Shown here piece by piece: positions 63,005 to 64,000 of a stretch of 64,000 bases of DNA (position 1 is the first letter of the stretch; every line of letters begins with the position of its first letter). The stretch is from assembly GCA_944472155.2 (NCBI GenBank), contig OX235274.1:32486052-32550051 (forward strand). Reading direction: 5' to 3'. This DNA comes from Trichobilharzia szidati. Lineage: Eukaryota; Platyhelminthes; Trematoda; Strigeidida; Schistosomatidae. The notes under the pieces were generated by a model. The model made no database searches. It was not told the DNA's origin and worked only from the letters and a program-made list of their open reading frames with translations. Position numbers and translations under genes: made by a program.

Positions 63005-63878
63005 CCTTTAACGACGTGAAGAGCCTAGAAGACCTGGATTTCGCGCGTGGATGATTTATGTTTGATGTCACACAAAATCGAAGACTTACAAGCGAAAACC
63101 GACAAACTGGTCGAAGAAGCAGCCAAAGAAGACAGGACTCCAGGTGAACATAGACAAAACAAAGGTTATGAAAATAACCAACCAACAACAACAACAACAG
63201 CAGCAACATCCAGCGCCAATCACCATCAACGGGAGGGATTTGAAAGAGGTTACTTCATTCAATTATCTAGGGAGCATTGTCTCAACCACAGGAGGAACGG
63301 ACGAGGATGTCAAATCGAGAATCGGGAAGGCGAGAAACACATTCATCAACCTGAAACCAATCTGGAAATCTCCGTCACTCACTCAGCATCAACAACAAAA
63401 TTCGGATTTTCAATTCAAACGTCAAGTCAGTCACTTCTTCTATACGGATCAGAAACTTGGCGGCGGGTCACAAAGAATATTTCCAACAGCCTGTTGCAGA
63501 CCTTTATCAACATCTGTCTTCTCTCTATACTGAAGATCAGATGGCCGGAAAAAATCACCAACAAGAAAATATGGGAACAAACAAAACAAGAACCGATCAG
63601 CCAACAAATATTCAGGAGAAAGTGGAGATGGATTGGACACTCGCTGAGGAGGCCACAGGGTGACATCGCGCGTCAGGCCAATGCTCGAGTGGAACCCGAA
63701 AGGGAAGCGACGAGTGGGACGTCGGTGCAAGGGTGACATGGAGGAGATCGTGTGAAGAAGAGTTGAAATAGTATGGACTAACATGGATGCAGGTGAAAAG
63801 TACAGCAGAAGACAGAAGCAAGTGCAGACGTGCAGCTGAAGCCCTATGTTCCACTAGGAACCCAAGGGAACAGTAATA
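63005..63878 (+). mobile_element. RTE-A copy inserted into the opposite-strand RTE-A
   Basis: ATCTTCACTACTTCT occurs at 62990-63004 and 63879-63893, a 15-bp target duplication. The copy encodes LEDLDFA, a 4-base insertion that destroys FADD (near 63040-63055), then MNIDKTKVMKITNQQQQQQQ, INGRDLKEVTSFNYLGSIVS and a C-terminus ending EALCSTRNPREQ in the last frame, with a short TAATAAT tail. It is one of the youngest copies. Confidence 0.88.
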
Positions 63879-63893
63879 ATCTTCACTACTTCT

Positions 63894-64000
63894 GTTTTCC
63901 CCACAAATTCCGTAGACTTGTGAATTTTATATAATTTTTCTAAGTATTTATATAGATGATTCCGAGTGAGCTGAGTAATACGAAGGTCAATTATATTGTT
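63894..64000. other. Remainder of the host RTE-A, then unassigned
   Basis: 63894-63915 continues the minus-strand RTE-A. Beyond it nothing is recognised up to the window end. Confidence 0.4.

Overview
The window looks like genomic DNA of a blood fluke (schistosomatid trematode). It is AT-rich and eukaryotic, with splice signals and polyA signals and no operons. The repeats are those known from Schistosoma: Smα-like tRNA-derived SINEs carrying a hammerhead ribozyme, RTE and CR1-type non-LTR retrotransposons, Penelope-like elements (PLE) with a GIY-YIG domain, Ty3/Gypsy remnants and a Merlin DNA transposon. The species cannot be fixed from the sequence alone. There is a 500-base assembly gap (27101-27600).

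Host genes are few. The best is a 659-codon single-exon reading frame on the minus strand (6935-8914), an unrecognised Thr/Ser-rich protein with a short Gln run. The first 2 kb hold exon-like minus-strand pieces: 1724-2007 joined in phase to 1342-1493, which ends in a stop and an AATAAA, and 311-533 joined in phase across a 31-nt micro-intron to 1-279.

Almost everything else is nested and decayed mobile DNA. PLE copies lie at 4130-6850 (a head-to-head pair), 11600-13470, 14225-15120, 27718-27990, 33853-36000, 41937-42115, 52890-53760, 54740-57240 and 61420-62279. RTE copies (called RTE-A here) number about fourteen, mostly 5'-truncated with TAA-type 3' tails. The best reverse transcriptase is at 20899-22515. 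A second LINE family (LINE-B, 3' tails of CAGT/CAGA type) has its endonuclease half at 26390-27100 and its reverse transcriptase half at 58661-59854. A CR1-like LINE is at 36953-38277. A Merlin transposon with long inverted repeats (42785-43895) sits inside a tRNA-derived SINE.

At least five tRNA-derived SINE families are present. Two of them (types 1 and 2/2b) carry a hammerhead-like fold: a 6-bp closing stem, a CUGANGA-like core, a GUCC/GGAC stem, GAAA, a short palindromic stem and a UC cleavage dinucleotide. The most striking pattern is that many of these SINEs are inserted not as simple monomers but as fold-back units, antisense copy followed by sense copy, inside one target-site duplication. 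Other copies carry terminal direct repeats of the unit. Several PLE fragments are also bounded by inverted repeats or form long hairpins. This points to a shared mechanism, such as template switching, twin priming, or circular or concatemeric ribozyme RNA templates, and is the main thing worth following up here.
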